Below, piece after piece: positions 12,122 through 24,080 of a stretch of 64,000 nt of DNA. This DNA comes from Tetraselmis striata. Its lineage: Eukaryota > Chlorophyta > Chlorodendrophyceae > Chlorodendrales > Chlorodendraceae. Location: positions 62,001-126,000 of the forward strand of contig VCJN01003346.1 of assembly GCA_006384855.1 (NCBI GenBank), in the 5' to 3' direction. Both the position numbers and the translations under genes were made by a program. Under the pieces are notes generated by a model that was given only the letters and a program-made list of their open reading frames with translations, had not been told where the DNA came from and made no database searches. Within the stretch, counting starts at the first letter, position 1. The number at the start of each line of letters is the position of its first letter.

Positions 12122-12426
12122 CTCACAGCTCCTGATATCGGCCCTGACCGTAACCGCTTCCGGGGCCGCCTCTTACGCGCTGCGACGGCGTTCATGGTGT
12201 CGGACTGGTCCTCCAAGTGAGGGTCGCCTTGGTCAAGTTTGTGAGCGTTCCCCGGAGTACTACGATTCCATGTTCCGCGTTGCCGCTTGCCGCCCGCCGC
12301 CATTCGGCCTTCCGGCGGCTCCTGAGTGTCCTCTCCGGCAGTAAGCCACGCCCTTGTGTTTTTTAGTTTTTCTCGGTACAAGGTATGCTTGCCCGCTTCG
12401 AGGCTATTGGCGTGGAGTTCACTCAT
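12122..12426 (-). CDS. unidentified coding-like first exon, basic protein
   Basis: An open stretch begins with ATG at 12426 and ends at a strong AG|GTATGT donor at 12122. It encodes about 101 residues beginning MSELHANSLEAGKH, rich in K and R, with an RKRRPRKRLR stretch near the donor that could be a nuclear localisation signal. No downstream exon was found before the transposon end at 11830. The transposon may have separated the rest of the gene, or this may be spurious. No family recognised. Confidence 0.3.
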
Positions 12427-13647
12427 TCGGCTTGGGCGGTCACGTACGCTAATCACGTGGCACGTTGCTCTCACAGGCGAAGCGTTGGTACTAGTACGGG
12501 CCATAATGGTGCCGCTCGCGGCGGGGGCATAGACACCCAGAGCCACGCGCAATCCCGCCGCGAGTGTGTCTAGCAACCCAAGAAGGGATCTTAAGCGCGC
12601 GTTGGCCTAGTATGTATGGCGTGTCGTAAGAGACTGCGGGCAAGGGGCGCAAAAGCCAACAAACATGCGGTCAAGCGCATGGTTGTGGCAAGCGGGCGAA
12701 GTGCAGCAATGGCGACATCTTGTCTGTCAAGGGGGCGGCGCCCAGGCTTCGATGAAAGAGAGTGTTCAAGAAAGTTGTATGTACAACTACATCTCCGTCA
12801 ACAAGAAGATAACATGGATCTAAATACATATATTAATTGGTGGCAAAGTTTGGAACGATGGTATATAATAATCTAGTGAAGGCTCGAACTGAGCTAAGAT
12901 CCAGCGCATGAACATGTATAGGTCAATAAGGGGCACCCAGGCTGCGAGGCCCGCATCTAACATGCTGCCCATTCGATGTCGATATACGCGAAAGCGTAGG
13001 CGCGGTGTGACCCAGAAAGAGGGCGCCAACTTCGGATGGTAGGCTGACGAAGGGGCCAACGTACTGGCGGCATACATGGCGTCCACGGCCGGGGGAGACG
13101 TTGTTGGATGACGAGCTAGTCTGAGCTCCACAGCATGCCCATTGTCGAGCGCATGATGGGGCTTTTCAACTGACTAGATATGGTGGAGTGCTGCGTCGGT
13201 GCAAAGCGCAGCATGCGACATTTGGGGGCACATGGCCGCCCAGGCGGTCGAGAAATGGTGTGCAGCCAAGATGGGAAACGGTTTGGCACCAAACCCAGGC
13301 ACCGGGGGCTGAGGCAAGCTTATGCCGTAGACACGGGCGGGAGTCATGGCATGAGGAGCAACCGCCGAAAACGCTCACGGCCCCGTGCGGCCAGCATGGG
13401 GAGCCACGGCAAGATGAAGCCCGTGCGGCCACATGCAATAAGGGCTTTAGTGGAGAACCTTCACTCGCGAATGCCGGTCGAGGTGCGCAACGGGCCGCGT
13501 GGCCAATGTGTAAGGCACGGAACCGCCCGCAAGCTAGATGGGGGAGGACATCCGGAGGGAAAAATACGAGACGCCCGCTGGAGTAAGGGAGTATCTTCAC
13601 ACAAAAAGGGTTGGACGGCGTTGTACAATGGCGCGAGCGGGTGCAAG

Positions 13648-13678
<31 letters not shown>

Positions 13679-13879
13679 ACACACACACACCTTTGCCGAG
13701 CTCGGGCCCAGAGCGGAGGGGAGGAGGGTCACTAGAGGGCGACGAGCAGGCGCGCTACCAACTACTGCGCACGGAATTGCAAGTCCCAATGGACGTGGGA
13801 GGGGGACGCCCTTACCACTGACGCAACATGAGCTAACAAAAGAGGGCGTCAAGGGGGTTGTTGGTCGACGAGCTGGTCT
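12427..13879. other. intergenic, partly repeat-like
   Basis: No gene could be supported. A C-run of about 29 with (CA)n follows at 13650-13690. Long ORFs on both strands over 13166-14071 arise from GC-rich sequence around this tract. The part beyond about 13880 belongs to the gag-like repeat. Confidence 0.4.
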
Positions 13880-14360
13880 TAGCTCCCCAGAGTGCCTAGC
13901 GATGAGAGGCCACCCCGATCTGCGGCCAAGCATGCGACACCACGCACCGTGCGGCGCACTCCCTTGCTCACCCGCCCACCCACTACAGTGCCGAAGATCA
14001 TGCCCGTGTACTCCGACATGTCGAGAATGTCGAGAAGTGGGTAGGTTGGTCTCGGCTCCGTGTTGTGCCACGCCGGATGGCGGATTGCAAGCCCCCGTTG
14101 CATGTCGGTCAATATGGAGTGCTCAAATCGATCAGCAGCCGTGGCCCGGGGCATCGAAGTGTACTTATTGACACCGTACCGCATAGTTTTGAACTCCACT
14201 AGCGCGGGCTTCAAACTCCGGGAATTATACCTCCTTGTCACGACATTGCGGGGCACCAAACATGTCATTGAGTTCATCTATGGGTATGGCTTTGTTGCCG
14301 AGAGGCACTGCATGTTCAAAGTCATCCACATCCCGGTGAACTGCGATCAGTACTTGTAGT
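13880..14360 (-). mobile_element. gag-like dispersed repeat, copy 1
   Basis: Clearly similar over several hundred bases to 46840-47300. Read on the minus strand, both copies share LEFKTMRY, then a segment like ATAADRFEHSILTDMQR, then AWHNTEP, then DILDMSEYT. Frame breaks interrupt the reading. This looks like the capsid-type protein of an unidentified retroelement, or a decayed multicopy gene; no RT is attached here. Confidence 0.5.
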
Positions 14361-15749
14361 GGATCAAGTAATTACATGCGATGAAAAAGTGAAAACCCTA
14401 TTTAAACACGCCCATTCTCACGTAGCGTGGCAAGTAAGGCATGTGCCTACTGCGAAGGTACCGTAGGTACCTACACATTGGCATATACACTACTACCGTA
14501 CTACTACGTCGGAATATACTTATGATATTGCCACTGAGTTGTATACTAATAGATATAGCAACCAATATTCATGCAACCTACCAGCAATAGCAGAGGGAGA
14601 GGGGGGACCAACGGCTAACCCGTGCCGCTGACGAACCCATTTTAGCGAAAGCTGATGCGCTATCTTTGGTCTGACAGACCAATCTATGAGCGCGGCAAAC
14701 CATCAGAATACGATGTTTAGGTTCATTTTGGTGTTGATTATCCTGGTCAAGAACTTTACGAACTGTCCCTCTGCCTTGTTGGGACGGAAACCGCGCTCAT
14801 ACGGCATATCGTAGCGCTACATATCGCTATACATATCGCTCTATATCGTCGCTTACGCCAATCGTAATATATCGTCACCCTCATAACACGTTTGTAGCCC
14901 CGCCGCGCCGCTGGCGTTGAGCAGTAGCGCTTCTTTGCCGCTTAGGCTGGCGAGAGCGAGGGCGTGCATGGTGCTGGTGGACGGTGAGACTGCTGCGCAA
15001 ACCAAGTGCCCGCACATGTATGCAAGAGATTGAGACCACTGCCAACAGCGAGCCCTTCTCGCGTGCGGATAGGTACGGCTGCCGACTACGTGCTGGAACA
15101 CAAAGCAAGCAACAAATCTATGGGCCCGCCGTATCCCACCTCATCGTCTGCCGATGCGTGATGCTGCCCGCCTACGACATGGTTGGCGACGGCCGAGAAT
15201 ATATGTCTCGTCATGGATAAAGTCACACCTCAGTACATTACGGCAGTCATGGTTTCGGGCTGAAGTCGACGTTTCTCTGAATTCAATAAAGTTCCGCAAT
15301 GCGCCGCCAGATCCGTAAAACGCTCCAAATATGGTACAGGTTAGCCGCCGGTCCCGCCGCACTCTGCATAGTATGTACCTGTATTTTCAGCTAGCAACGC
15401 TGTCCAGACGCGTGGCCGTGTGGGCATAATGCCTACGTTTGGACAGAATGCATATGGACAGCCCAGGGGGTCTTGTACAACTTCAAGCCCAGGCTGGCTT
15501 ACATGAGGGGAAGGGGGTAGATATGGACAGCTGCCTGGCGAGACCCCCCACCTTTCACGCCTGAGTTTTGAAGTTTGGCTGTCCATGAGGGGGTCCATAG
15601 GGGTGTCCAGGGGGGTCTATCCAACTTTTTGGACACAGAATCCGTCACTATATCGGCAACACTCCGTATGCGTAGTATTCTTCGGCCTTATGTTGTACAT
15701 AAAGTACAGGTAATCGCGATGGTACTCACTTCGTCCGGTATTCATCCAT
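14361..15749. other. intergenic, no gene seen
   Basis: AT-richer spacer with GTAC-rich words (for example GGTACCGTAGGTACC at 14457-14471). Short ORFs only, none with a recognisable motif. Confidence 0.4.
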
Positions 15750-16959
15750 CAATCCATATATTACATGGTACGGATCCTGCCTCCGATGATCAACCCACGA
15801 CGACAATGGTTGTCCAACGCCACCTCAGCCGTGCGATTCGCTTGCGTGACTTCGTGGCCCTCGCTCTTGGCTTCCAGCGTATGGGTGCCGCGGCCTCGCG
15901 CCTTGATACCATGCGCTTGTACAGCGCATGCGGGCCGGGCTCCCTATCGCTTTTCCAGTCGGATCACGAGTCAGCCCGCAAGATTCCCCAAGCTGCTTAT
16001 TCGGCCGCCGCTGCGCGAGTGCTGGGCTTTCGCCCGCGCGGGGGTTCCGCGCTTGTCACATGTCTTGGCCCCACGTATGGGATTGACCCCTGCTTATGGC
16101 TTCGCTCTACGGATGGCTCGAACCGGAATGCCACGGATTTCGTCGTGGATCATCTGCCCATCTGCCCCGTTGCGAACTACACGCACCGCATGCACACCGC
16201 TTTGAAAAATCTGTGGGCTTCCGCAGCGATCGAAGCGGGGGCGGTGCTCGACCGGGACCGCTCGGGAGTCGGCGACTTGACCCTTGAGACGAGTGGGCTA
16301 CGCCCAGCGGACCTCTTGCGGCCGCCGGATTTGACGTTGGCGGGGTGGGGGGGGGGGGGGGGGGGGGCGGCGTACGATTACATGATCGATTTCGCGTGCG
16401 TGTCCTCCACGACCCCCACTTGGGGCAACGACCCCGCTGGTGCACCCCGCCGGGGATCGCGGCGACCGAGGCGGAGTGCAACATGCTAGCGGCGGACCGG
16501 GCGTCTTCCGCCCCGGTGCAGGGTGTTCATCGGTACTACCCTTTTGTGGTTGAGGACCGCGGCCGCCTCGGAAAATCCGCTTTAACGGTAGTCTACATCT
16601 TTGCGGTGTTACTTGCTGTGCGCAACTTCCATGGCTGTCCTTCCGCCCCGACTTCATGCTTCCTTCGTGGTCAGTCCGTCTAGGCTCTTCGAAACTTTGT
16701 TGCCAGCCAGCCCGCTAAGTTCCGCCATCACCTGTCGCGCACGCGGCGGGGGTTGTTGCAGCGTGTCTCTGCTTGCGTGCATGGTACCTTGGGTGGCATT
16801 CTCTCTCCCGGAGTGCAGACGGCCAAGTCTGATGCGATTGCCCGTGCTCATTCCGCACCCTCTTCTGGTGCTGCTTCCACCTCGCAAGTGTTGTAGTGGA
16901 TGTTTCCTATTGCCTATTTGGGTGGTTTCCTGATCGCCTTTTGCAGCTAGCTCATGTAA
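15750..16959 (+). mobile_element. LINE family A, 5'-truncated copy (C-terminal domain and 3' tail)
   Basis: Open reading through about 16350 matches the C-terminal part of the LINE at 52347-55681 (VVQRHLSRAIRLRD, ACGPGSLSLFQSDH, WLRSTDGSNR shared). Beyond the second copy's deletion it preserves a region with RPPDLTLAGW, a G-tract, YDYMIDFACV and, after a frame break near 16440, PGIAATEAECNM and YYPFVVEDRG. The spaced PD...D pattern suggests a restriction-like endonuclease, as in RLE-bearing non-LTR elements; this is inference. The copy ends with a conserved 3' tail (GATCGCCTTTTGCAGCTAGC) at about 16931-16959. Dead copy. Confidence 0.75.
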
Positions 16960-17981
16960 CTAACTATAAAATATAGATGTATATATATTACATATTATCA
17001 GTCCCGCATATTATTATATATAGCGCTAGATAATAAATGCTGCGGATAACGTGTGGCAGGCAGATGGCGGCGAGCGGAAGTTTCCGAGTGCTGAAGTCAA
17101 ACAAGGCAGCGGCCGCTTGCACCACAGGCTTAGCATCAATTTGCCGTCGGCCCGTGCCGACCCGGCGCACCATGGTGATGCACGATGCCGCCTCCTCGTG
17201 TCGGCAGGCGCAAGTGTGAAGCAGCGACGGCGCCCGGGTGGCTGGAAATGCAGCCGGTAGTGGGACGCGGTGGGTTTTAGGGTTTCACTTCACTGCTCTC
17301 CCCCTCGCCCCCTGGCCCTGCACATGCCCTACGACCCTCGCCTGGAGGGCTGTAGGGCCCGAGGCCCAGAATCCCCCTGTCCCCCCCCCCCCCCCCCCCC
17401 CACGGGCTTGTGTGGCAGGCCGACAACCCCCTCGCCTCCGGCTGGCATGTAAGGATAACTACATAATATGCAACTTATTCTGAAAGTCTCCCTCTTGCAG
17501 TACGGGTCCAGGTAGTCGCTAGTAAGGATTAATCCGTATGGGTCGCGCGCGCGTCAAGCATCATCAGGCGCGGCGCGGCGGGGAGTCGGGGACACGCTCA
17601 ATTATACGACCGGTAAACTCGTACTACGGCGGATGCTTTTGTAGTATTGTACCGTCACCCCACCCCGTACGGCCGTGCTGGTACCAGGCGGGGTTACCGC
17701 TGCCCGTACCAAGGATTAAAGCATAATCCTTGGTACGAGGGGACAGGGATTATGCTGCGATCATTTAAAACCCAAGGATTAAAGCAGCGCGCACACGAAT
17801 AAAATTATTTGGGAGTAGGAGCTACGATCCTTCTCTTATTTGATGTAAAGTCGTCGTTCCTAATAATTAAGCATTATATTGCTTAAACTTAACAGCGTGT
17901 CAGAAGCGATGGACGGGTAGCAACTTCGCGCGCGGCCTATCAATCTACCGTACAAGTGAGGTATTACGCGCTTTCCTTTAT
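16960..17981. other. intergenic with a 14-bp perfect hairpin
   Basis: No gene was supported. A palindrome has arms 17705-17718 and 17724-17737 (CGTACCAAGGATTA and its complement) with loop AAGCA. A C-tract lies at 17382-17401. Confidence 0.5.
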
Positions 17982-18449
17982 ATGGATCGGCCAGGCCAGC
18001 AGAGCAGGGCCAGGCCAGCCCGGGCCAGTAGGGCTTTTTCCACCGGATTGTCGAGTCGAGCGACCTATCAACTGTGCGCCAGTCACCCTCTGACGCCAGG
18101 GCTCCCTTGTCCTGGTGAAAGTACGCGTGCTCGGCGGCGCAGCCAGTCCGGCACGCTCATACCACAGTCCCTGTGCACGGCGTCCGCATACAGGCAGCCA
18201 ACTGCGCGACTTTTTAGGGTGGGCCGGTGGTACGAGGAGCACCGCAGGCCGCAGCGCGGGATCGCGAGTGTCTGGAACGCCGCCATGAGGGACGACCCGG
18301 ACCACCCGCCCGGCAGGAGGACATCCTTCCGCACCGCCCTGAACCAACGCGAGCGTGGCACGCTGCGCCAAGATGTGAGTGCGATCATGCACAGGGCTTA
18401 TCGCGCCGCTGATCCTGGCCTGACCGGCTGGGCATGCAGGGTCACGTAG
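17982..18449 (+). CDS. hypothetical ORF, 155 codons
   Basis: Uninterrupted frame. The last 80 or so residues look protein-like (RWYEEHRRPQRG, IASVWNAAMRDDP, RTSFRTALNQRERG, DVSAIMHRAYRAAD, TGWACRV). The N-terminal part is Arg/Ser/Ala-rich and may not be translated. No family recognised. It could be the end of a mobile-element protein. Confidence 0.3.
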   Translation: MDRPGQQSRARPARASRAFSTGLSSRATYQLCASHPLTPGLPCPGESTRARRRSQSGTLIPQSLCTASAYRQPTARLFRVGRWYEEHRRPQRGIASVWNAAMRDDPDHPPGRRTSFRTALNQRERGTLRQDVSAIMHRAYRAADPGLTGWACRVT

Positions 18450-19023
18450 CCCCTAGCCCCATAGTAGCGGTATGTATGCAATGTGGTTTATCGGTGCCGC
18501 GGAGTGCGCTAAACAGATAATACGTTGTATCGAACACGTAAAAAGGGAACTCCCGCGGGGTCGGCCCTTCGGCCGCTTGTTGATAGGACTTTGCCACCGC
18601 AAACTTTGTCTAGTATGGCCGTTGTACCCCTATCTCCGACCTCGGTTGAGTCGGCTGGGTCGGTATGGCGAAGTGTATCCGGCAACGCTCCTGTGGCAAC
18701 CTGCTCCACCGACAGCCGAGGCACCGCAGCACGCGAGCCCGGCGAATAGCGACTACAGGTTCCGGTAAAGAGGGGGGGGGGGGGGGGGTCATTTGATATT
18801 TTTGTTTTATGTGGGTGGAAGCTGGGCAGAGGGGAAGGCGCGGCGTACCCTGTTCCGATAGGTCCTGCCGCCCCAGAAGTGTAGGGCGGGATGAAAGGAA
18901 CGGCATGTACAGATGGGCGGGGGCGCAAGTGTTCCAGGGGGCAGTAACTGTGATGTGCTATGTCTGAACGCGCCCCCCCGCCCCCCCCCCCCCCCCCTCC
19001 CCACTTCCCACTACTTGACCCAG
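18450..19023. other. 5' region of the WDTC1-like gene
   Basis: At least one upstream exon with the start codon should lie here or further left, because the exon at 19024 begins in mid-protein (VTRRGLHFPES). It was not identified. G- and C-tracts occur at about 18771-18788 and 18973-18997, the latter just before the acceptor at 19021-19023. Confidence 0.4.
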
Positions 19024-20096
19024 GTCACCCGGCGCGGGCTGCACTTCCCAGAGTCGATGGCGCGCCGGCTGGTGCTGGAGGGCGAGCTGCTGGGGCACCA
19101 GGGCTGCGTGAACCGCCTGGCCGTGGAATGCCAGCGGGAGCATGCTCGCCTCAGCGTCTGATGACCGCCAGGCACGGTGCCCTCCATCACCAACCTTAGG
19201 CCTGCAGCGCTCACCCAATGCGCGCCACTGCGTCATTCGTGAAAATGAGGGGGGGGGGGGGGGGTAGTGGTTTAGGAGCCAAACGGATTGGCATGCGGGA
19301 CAGCTGACTTGAGGGCTGCGCAGGTGATGCTCTGGAAGTACCCCGATAGCCGGCAGCTGCCGCTGCAGGTGGAGACAGAGCACCAGGGCAACATCTTCGG
19401 CGTGCGCTTCCTGCCCAACTGCGGCGATCGGCAGATTGTTACAGGCGCGATGGACCAGCTCGTGCAGCTGCACACCCTGGAGAGCAAGCCCAGCCGCCCC
19501 ACGCCGCGCTCCACGGCCGCGCCCACGGGCGCGGATGGCCGCGGCGCCGGCATGGCGCTGCTGCGCGACATCGAGGTCCCGCCCACTGTCACGGTCGCGT
19601 CCTCCACGAAGTCCTTTGCTTGCCACCGAGGGCGCGTGAAGGTGCACCCCCCCCCCCCCCCCCCCCCCTCTCCCTCCGCGCCCCCCCTCTCCCTCCGCGC
19701 CCCTCCCTCACCCTCCCCTGCCCTGCAAAACTCTCTCCTTCTCCCATCATTTCAGTCATGCCAATGAAAGTAAGTAATGTCAAAATATCGGCATGTGAAA
19801 GCACACGCCATGCTTTTCTTCGCAACGATGGATGTAGCGCCGTATATACCCTGAACCCGAAGCCTCTAGCCAGTGTGGAAGTGAAATTACGGTGGTGCGG
19901 GCAGGGGGCCTTGGTGGGGGGGGGGGGGGGTTGAGGGGGGGGCCTAAAACTGTGTTCAGCCGGTCAGGCTCAGCGGCTTTTCTCAATGCCGACGTGCGCT
20001 CGCTGCCTGCAGGATGTGGAGGTGGAGCCAAACAACCCGTTCCTCTTCTGGTCTGCCAGCGAAGACGGCACCGTGAGGCAGTTTGACACTCGTTGC

Positions 20097-20136
<40 letters not shown>

Positions 20137-23100
20137 TTTTTGGGGGGGGGGTGGGGGGGTGGGGGGGCTTTGTGCACCCTGGGTGCATGCTCCACATGGG
20201 ATGCCACACGCTGCTGCGCGCGCCCTGTTGCTGCGTCCTGACACAGCACGCCCCCGTCCGCCTGCGCATGCACAGCAACCAGGACACCTACAACAGCAAG
20301 AACGTGCTGCTGGGCGTACGGAAGCGCACTCGGGCAGTGCAACTGAAGGGGCTGTGCATCAACAAGGTGCGGGTTGACCTCCCTTCCGCTTTTCCCTAGA
20401 TGAATGTGCATAAACAGATGCCAAGATACGGAGATGCAATGTGTATCATACCGCTTTGTCTCTTCCATACATGTGCTTGTGCAGATGTCCCCGCGGCCCT
20501 ATGCTGACCGTCGCCCGTCTGCGCTCCCGCAGGCTCGGCCCTACATGATGGCTGTGGCATGCAGCGACCCTTACGTCCGCATCTTCGACATGCGCAAGCT
20601 CTCCACAGGTGCCTCCCCCCCCCCCCCAACACACACACACACCACCACCACACACACACGCACACGCACACTTTGTACTGTATTTCAGATTGTAGCCGAC
20701 TGAAACTGATTTGGAAGGTGTAATGCAACAAATGACCCCCCCCCCCCCCCCCCCTTCCCGGGTTCCCTGTCCGGCACAGGGGCACCAGCGGACGACCTGA
20801 GCTCCAAGGCTGTGCTGGAACTTGCGCCTCCTCACCTCTATCAGAGTGCGCCCTCCCTCCTCGCCGGCCACCCCCATGCACATGCATGATGCGCAGCCAC
20901 ACGCAACACGCTACTACACTGACCTTCTGGGCTGCATGTTGTCTCCCTCCCCATTGCCCTGTAGAGCCAACGGGGTTGCATAGCCGCAGCGGGCAGCCGC
21001 ACACCACGCACGTCACCTTCTCCAACCGCGGCGACAGGGTGCTCGCCACCTACCACTCGGACCACGCCTACGCCTTCGACGCGCTGGGTGCCGGGCCGGA
21101 CGCGTATCGCTCTGCGTTTTGGACCAGCCATCGCTCGAGCACGTCGCCCAACTCCGACGCGGAGGCCAAGCTGCAGCGCTGCAAGTTCAAGGGCAACGGC
21201 GCCATGTTTGAGCACGAGTTCTCCCTTGCCATAACGTGAGGCCCTTCCGCTCCCACCACCCGCATCTGCGTACTTATGGCTGCCACGCGTGCGACGGCTA
21301 TGTTCCTTGCCGAAGGTATAGATGTACACGGGCAAGTGCTGACATAATGTCCTCCAATTTCTGTACACAGAAACTACACGGAGGGCCTGCGCTACAACCC
21401 TGGCTCCACCGCTCTGCTTGCGGGCCGGGCGTCAGCCTACATGCAGGTAGGCACAACTTTCTCTCTGAAGCGTTTTTTCTCGCCTTCCTGTGACCTCCTA
21501 CTCCGTCTCACCATCAAATGGCCCATGCTGAGTGGCTTGTGATTACATTCAATCTTGCACTTAAAATGAAGGCATGCTGACCCTGTCCGTGCCTGTGTCT
21601 GATTATCACCCTGATTGGTCACAGCGAAAGTGGGAAGGCGACGCATCGTACGCGCTGCTGGACTGCGAGCGCATCCTCAGCATCGACGCCATGTCCGCGC
21701 GCGCGCACCTCCTGCGCTGCCAGGCGCTTCTCGCGATGCACCTCCTCATCGCCGCGTCCAAGGCTGCGGATATGTTTGCTCGCCTCTTTCCCGACCGGGT
21801 ACGGAGCCATCGGTCTGAACTGCATGGACCCACACTTTGATGCTGCGCTGCGGTAGCGCGCCCTTCTACCGCATCCACTGCTCCGTAGGTCTGCGGACCG
21901 GCTCGTGGCGAGAGTGACAACTTACCCGCACCGTCATTTTCGCAGAACGATGAGATGACACGCGTGCGGAAGATGATCGACCAGAAGATGGCGGAGTCAG
22001 AGAAGGCCAGGGCCCACCGCAAGTCTGCGCGCACACGCAAAGAGGAGATGCGTAAGGTGAAGGCCATCCACGCTTCCATCAAAGGAGTGTCACGATGCCC
22101 TCTTGCGTAGTTTCCTCACTTTTGAGCAGTTCGCAATTGTGGATGGGTTGTCACCGTTACCGTTAGATGCCCGCTGTGTACTCAGCCTGCATTCACAACC
22201 CTGCCCCTCTTCTGTGCCTGTACAGCGCCGGCAGGAGCGTGCGCAGCGACGGGAGATGCGGCTGGCGCAGCATGGGGAGGTGGAGGGAGAGGATGGGTCC
22301 GACCTGCTGGATACGACAGAGGGTATGCCCCCCTCCTTTGACGCACACGAGGGAGGCGCGCTTCCCCCCCCCCCTCAAACACACACACACACACACACGC
22401 ACTCCTGAGTCTCTTCACAACACTGCATCAAATGCAGCCATACCTGGCTCTGCGCTGACAGCTTTCTGCATTGGCTCGTGCACGGCGAGTAGCCATGGCA
22501 GACGCGGCCACCATCCAAGCAATGGACACAGACGAGTCTGATGAGCCACTATCCGACTCAGGCTCATCTGACCTTGAGAGCGAGGGCGGCAGGTACGCCC
22601 AGCCCTGCTCACGGGCTCTGCTTATATTGCGTTGCATGTTCCCGTCTCCCGGGCTCAAGGGCGAGACACACACGCAGGTTCAGGTCCTTGATATTGGAGA
22701 GTGGGGCATCGACGTCAAATGGCAAAGGCGAGAGCATTCCCAACGTCTGGAATGTCACCCCCGGCGGGCAGCGCCTCTGTCAGAGGTCCTTCCCCCCCCC
22801 CCCCCCCCCCCCCCCCCTCTCCTGATACACCCCCCCCCCCCCCCCCCCCCCAACGCACACACACATATTCTGTCCTGTATTTTCAATCCGAAGGGGCGTG
22901 ACCTACAGTCGTATGCAGTTGGCGTGCACTGCCCCGTCTGCCTGCGGCGCCTGGACAGAGGTGCAGTTTTGTTTACTAACCTGGGGGCGGCACTGTGCGG
23001 CAGGTACATCGGTCAGTGCAATGTGCAGACGGACATCAAGGAGTGCGCCTTTCTGGGTGACAACGACGAGCTAGTGGCATGCGGGAGTGACGACGGGCGT

Positions 23101-23546
23101 GTCTTCATATATAATGCGGTGGGGACCCACACCAACAAGTTTACACTTTCTTGGCTTGTGATGGCGCATGTGGTGCAAGCCGGGGAGCTGACTCACTGCG
23201 GGTCGCTGCCGTTTGCCCCCAGGAGTCCGGTCAGCCGGTGAGAATATTGGACGCGGATGAGGATGTCGCCAACTGCGTGCAGTGCCACCCGAATCAGACC
23301 GTGCTTGCAACAGGCGGGATAGAGTCTGTTGTCAAGCTGTGGTCGCCAGGCGCGCTGGAGCACGAGTCGGACATGATGACATTTGTGTCACTCAATCAGG
23401 TGCGTGTGCAGCATGGTGCACGCCAGCCTGTCTCGAGCAAAGAGGGGCTATGGCGACGGTCCCGCAGCACGGCAGGAATTGCTAACACCAAAGCGGCTGC
23501 ACAACGCCACCAATGTGTGACTGGCCAATCGCAGGAAGCGAGTTGA
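19024..23546 (+). CDS. WDTC1: WDTC1/DCAF9-like WD40 and TPR protein
   Basis: Substrate receptor-type protein of CUL4-DDB1 ubiquitin ligases by homology to WDTC1. Exons: 19024-19171, 19324-19641, 20013-20102, 20247-20366, 20533-20608, 20780-20845, 20965-21235, 21371-21446, 21625-21798, 21946-22056, 22226-22322, 22493-22592, 22678-22785, 23004-23118, 23223-23399, 23535-23546 (TGA). All internal phases agree except one surplus base near 19123. N-terminal WD40 blades: GHQGCVN with SASDD; NIFGVRFLP with VTGAMD; FWSASEDGTVRQFD; MAVACSDPYVRIFD. TPR-like helices (GNGAMFEHEFSLAITNYTEG, ASAYMQRKWEGD) and an acidic linker follow. C-terminal blades: IGQCNVQTDIKE, ACGSDDGRVFIYN, LATGGIESVVKLW. The order matches WDTC1 throughout. 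The 5' exon or exons are missing. Confidence 0.9.
20099..20133 (+). repeat. (GT)n microsatellite beginning at a 5' splice site
   Basis: About 17 GT dinucleotides start exactly at the end of the WDTC1-like exon ending TTTGACACTCGTTGCAG, giving a series of overlapping potential donors. Phase with the next exon fits a donor two repeats in (exon end at 20102) better than the first GT. Confidence 0.85.
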
Positions 23547-24080
23547 TATGTTAACGTCCAGTAGTCGAGTCTTCCATGTGTAGATGGTGCTCTCTCCGGC
23601 GGATATTGAATTATATCGTCATACTTGCAGATTTATGAGTGATACGTCAAGATACAAATACGAGTAGGGTAGATAACAGGGTGGTATTGCTGTGTCGCAG
23701 ACACCCTTCCTGTCTTTTTGCACGCATCCCTTATTTCGTGGCTAATAACGCCAGTGTTCCTCATCAAAGTACTATGGGTACGTACTGGTACCGCCGGTGT
23801 GCTTTATCGATGTTCAACTACGACAAAAAATTGCAATGGGGCTAAGAAAAGTACGAGTACAGTACCGGTAGTGTACTCAAATCTGTATGTTTAAAAACTA
23901 AAACACTACCGCGGCGCCAGGCCGCGATTTTAAATTTACGTGCGGCATGTTTTATTGTATGAAGGATCCGTTATCGACTATTGGCGCGCAGAAACGAAAT
24001 AAATCCCCAAAATGCTACTGCTTGTATCTAGTAAAAGTTCGGCCCGGGACATCGGCCGAAGCCGCCCCAGCACTTAACCT
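23547..24080. other. intergenic 3' of the WDTC1-like gene
   Basis: AT-richer spacer holding the 3' UTR. It contains many TACCGGTAC/GTACTGGTACC-type words. No further ORF is supported. Confidence 0.45.

Noticed and set aside
13166..14071. 301-codon minus-strand ORF
   Set aside because: It runs through a C-tract and is out of frame with the peptide motifs shared between the two gag-like repeats.
20886..21239. Start codon at 20886 for a separate gene
   Set aside because: The frame belongs to a WDTC1 internal exon. The splice-phase model (20845/20965) joins it to the preceding exon.
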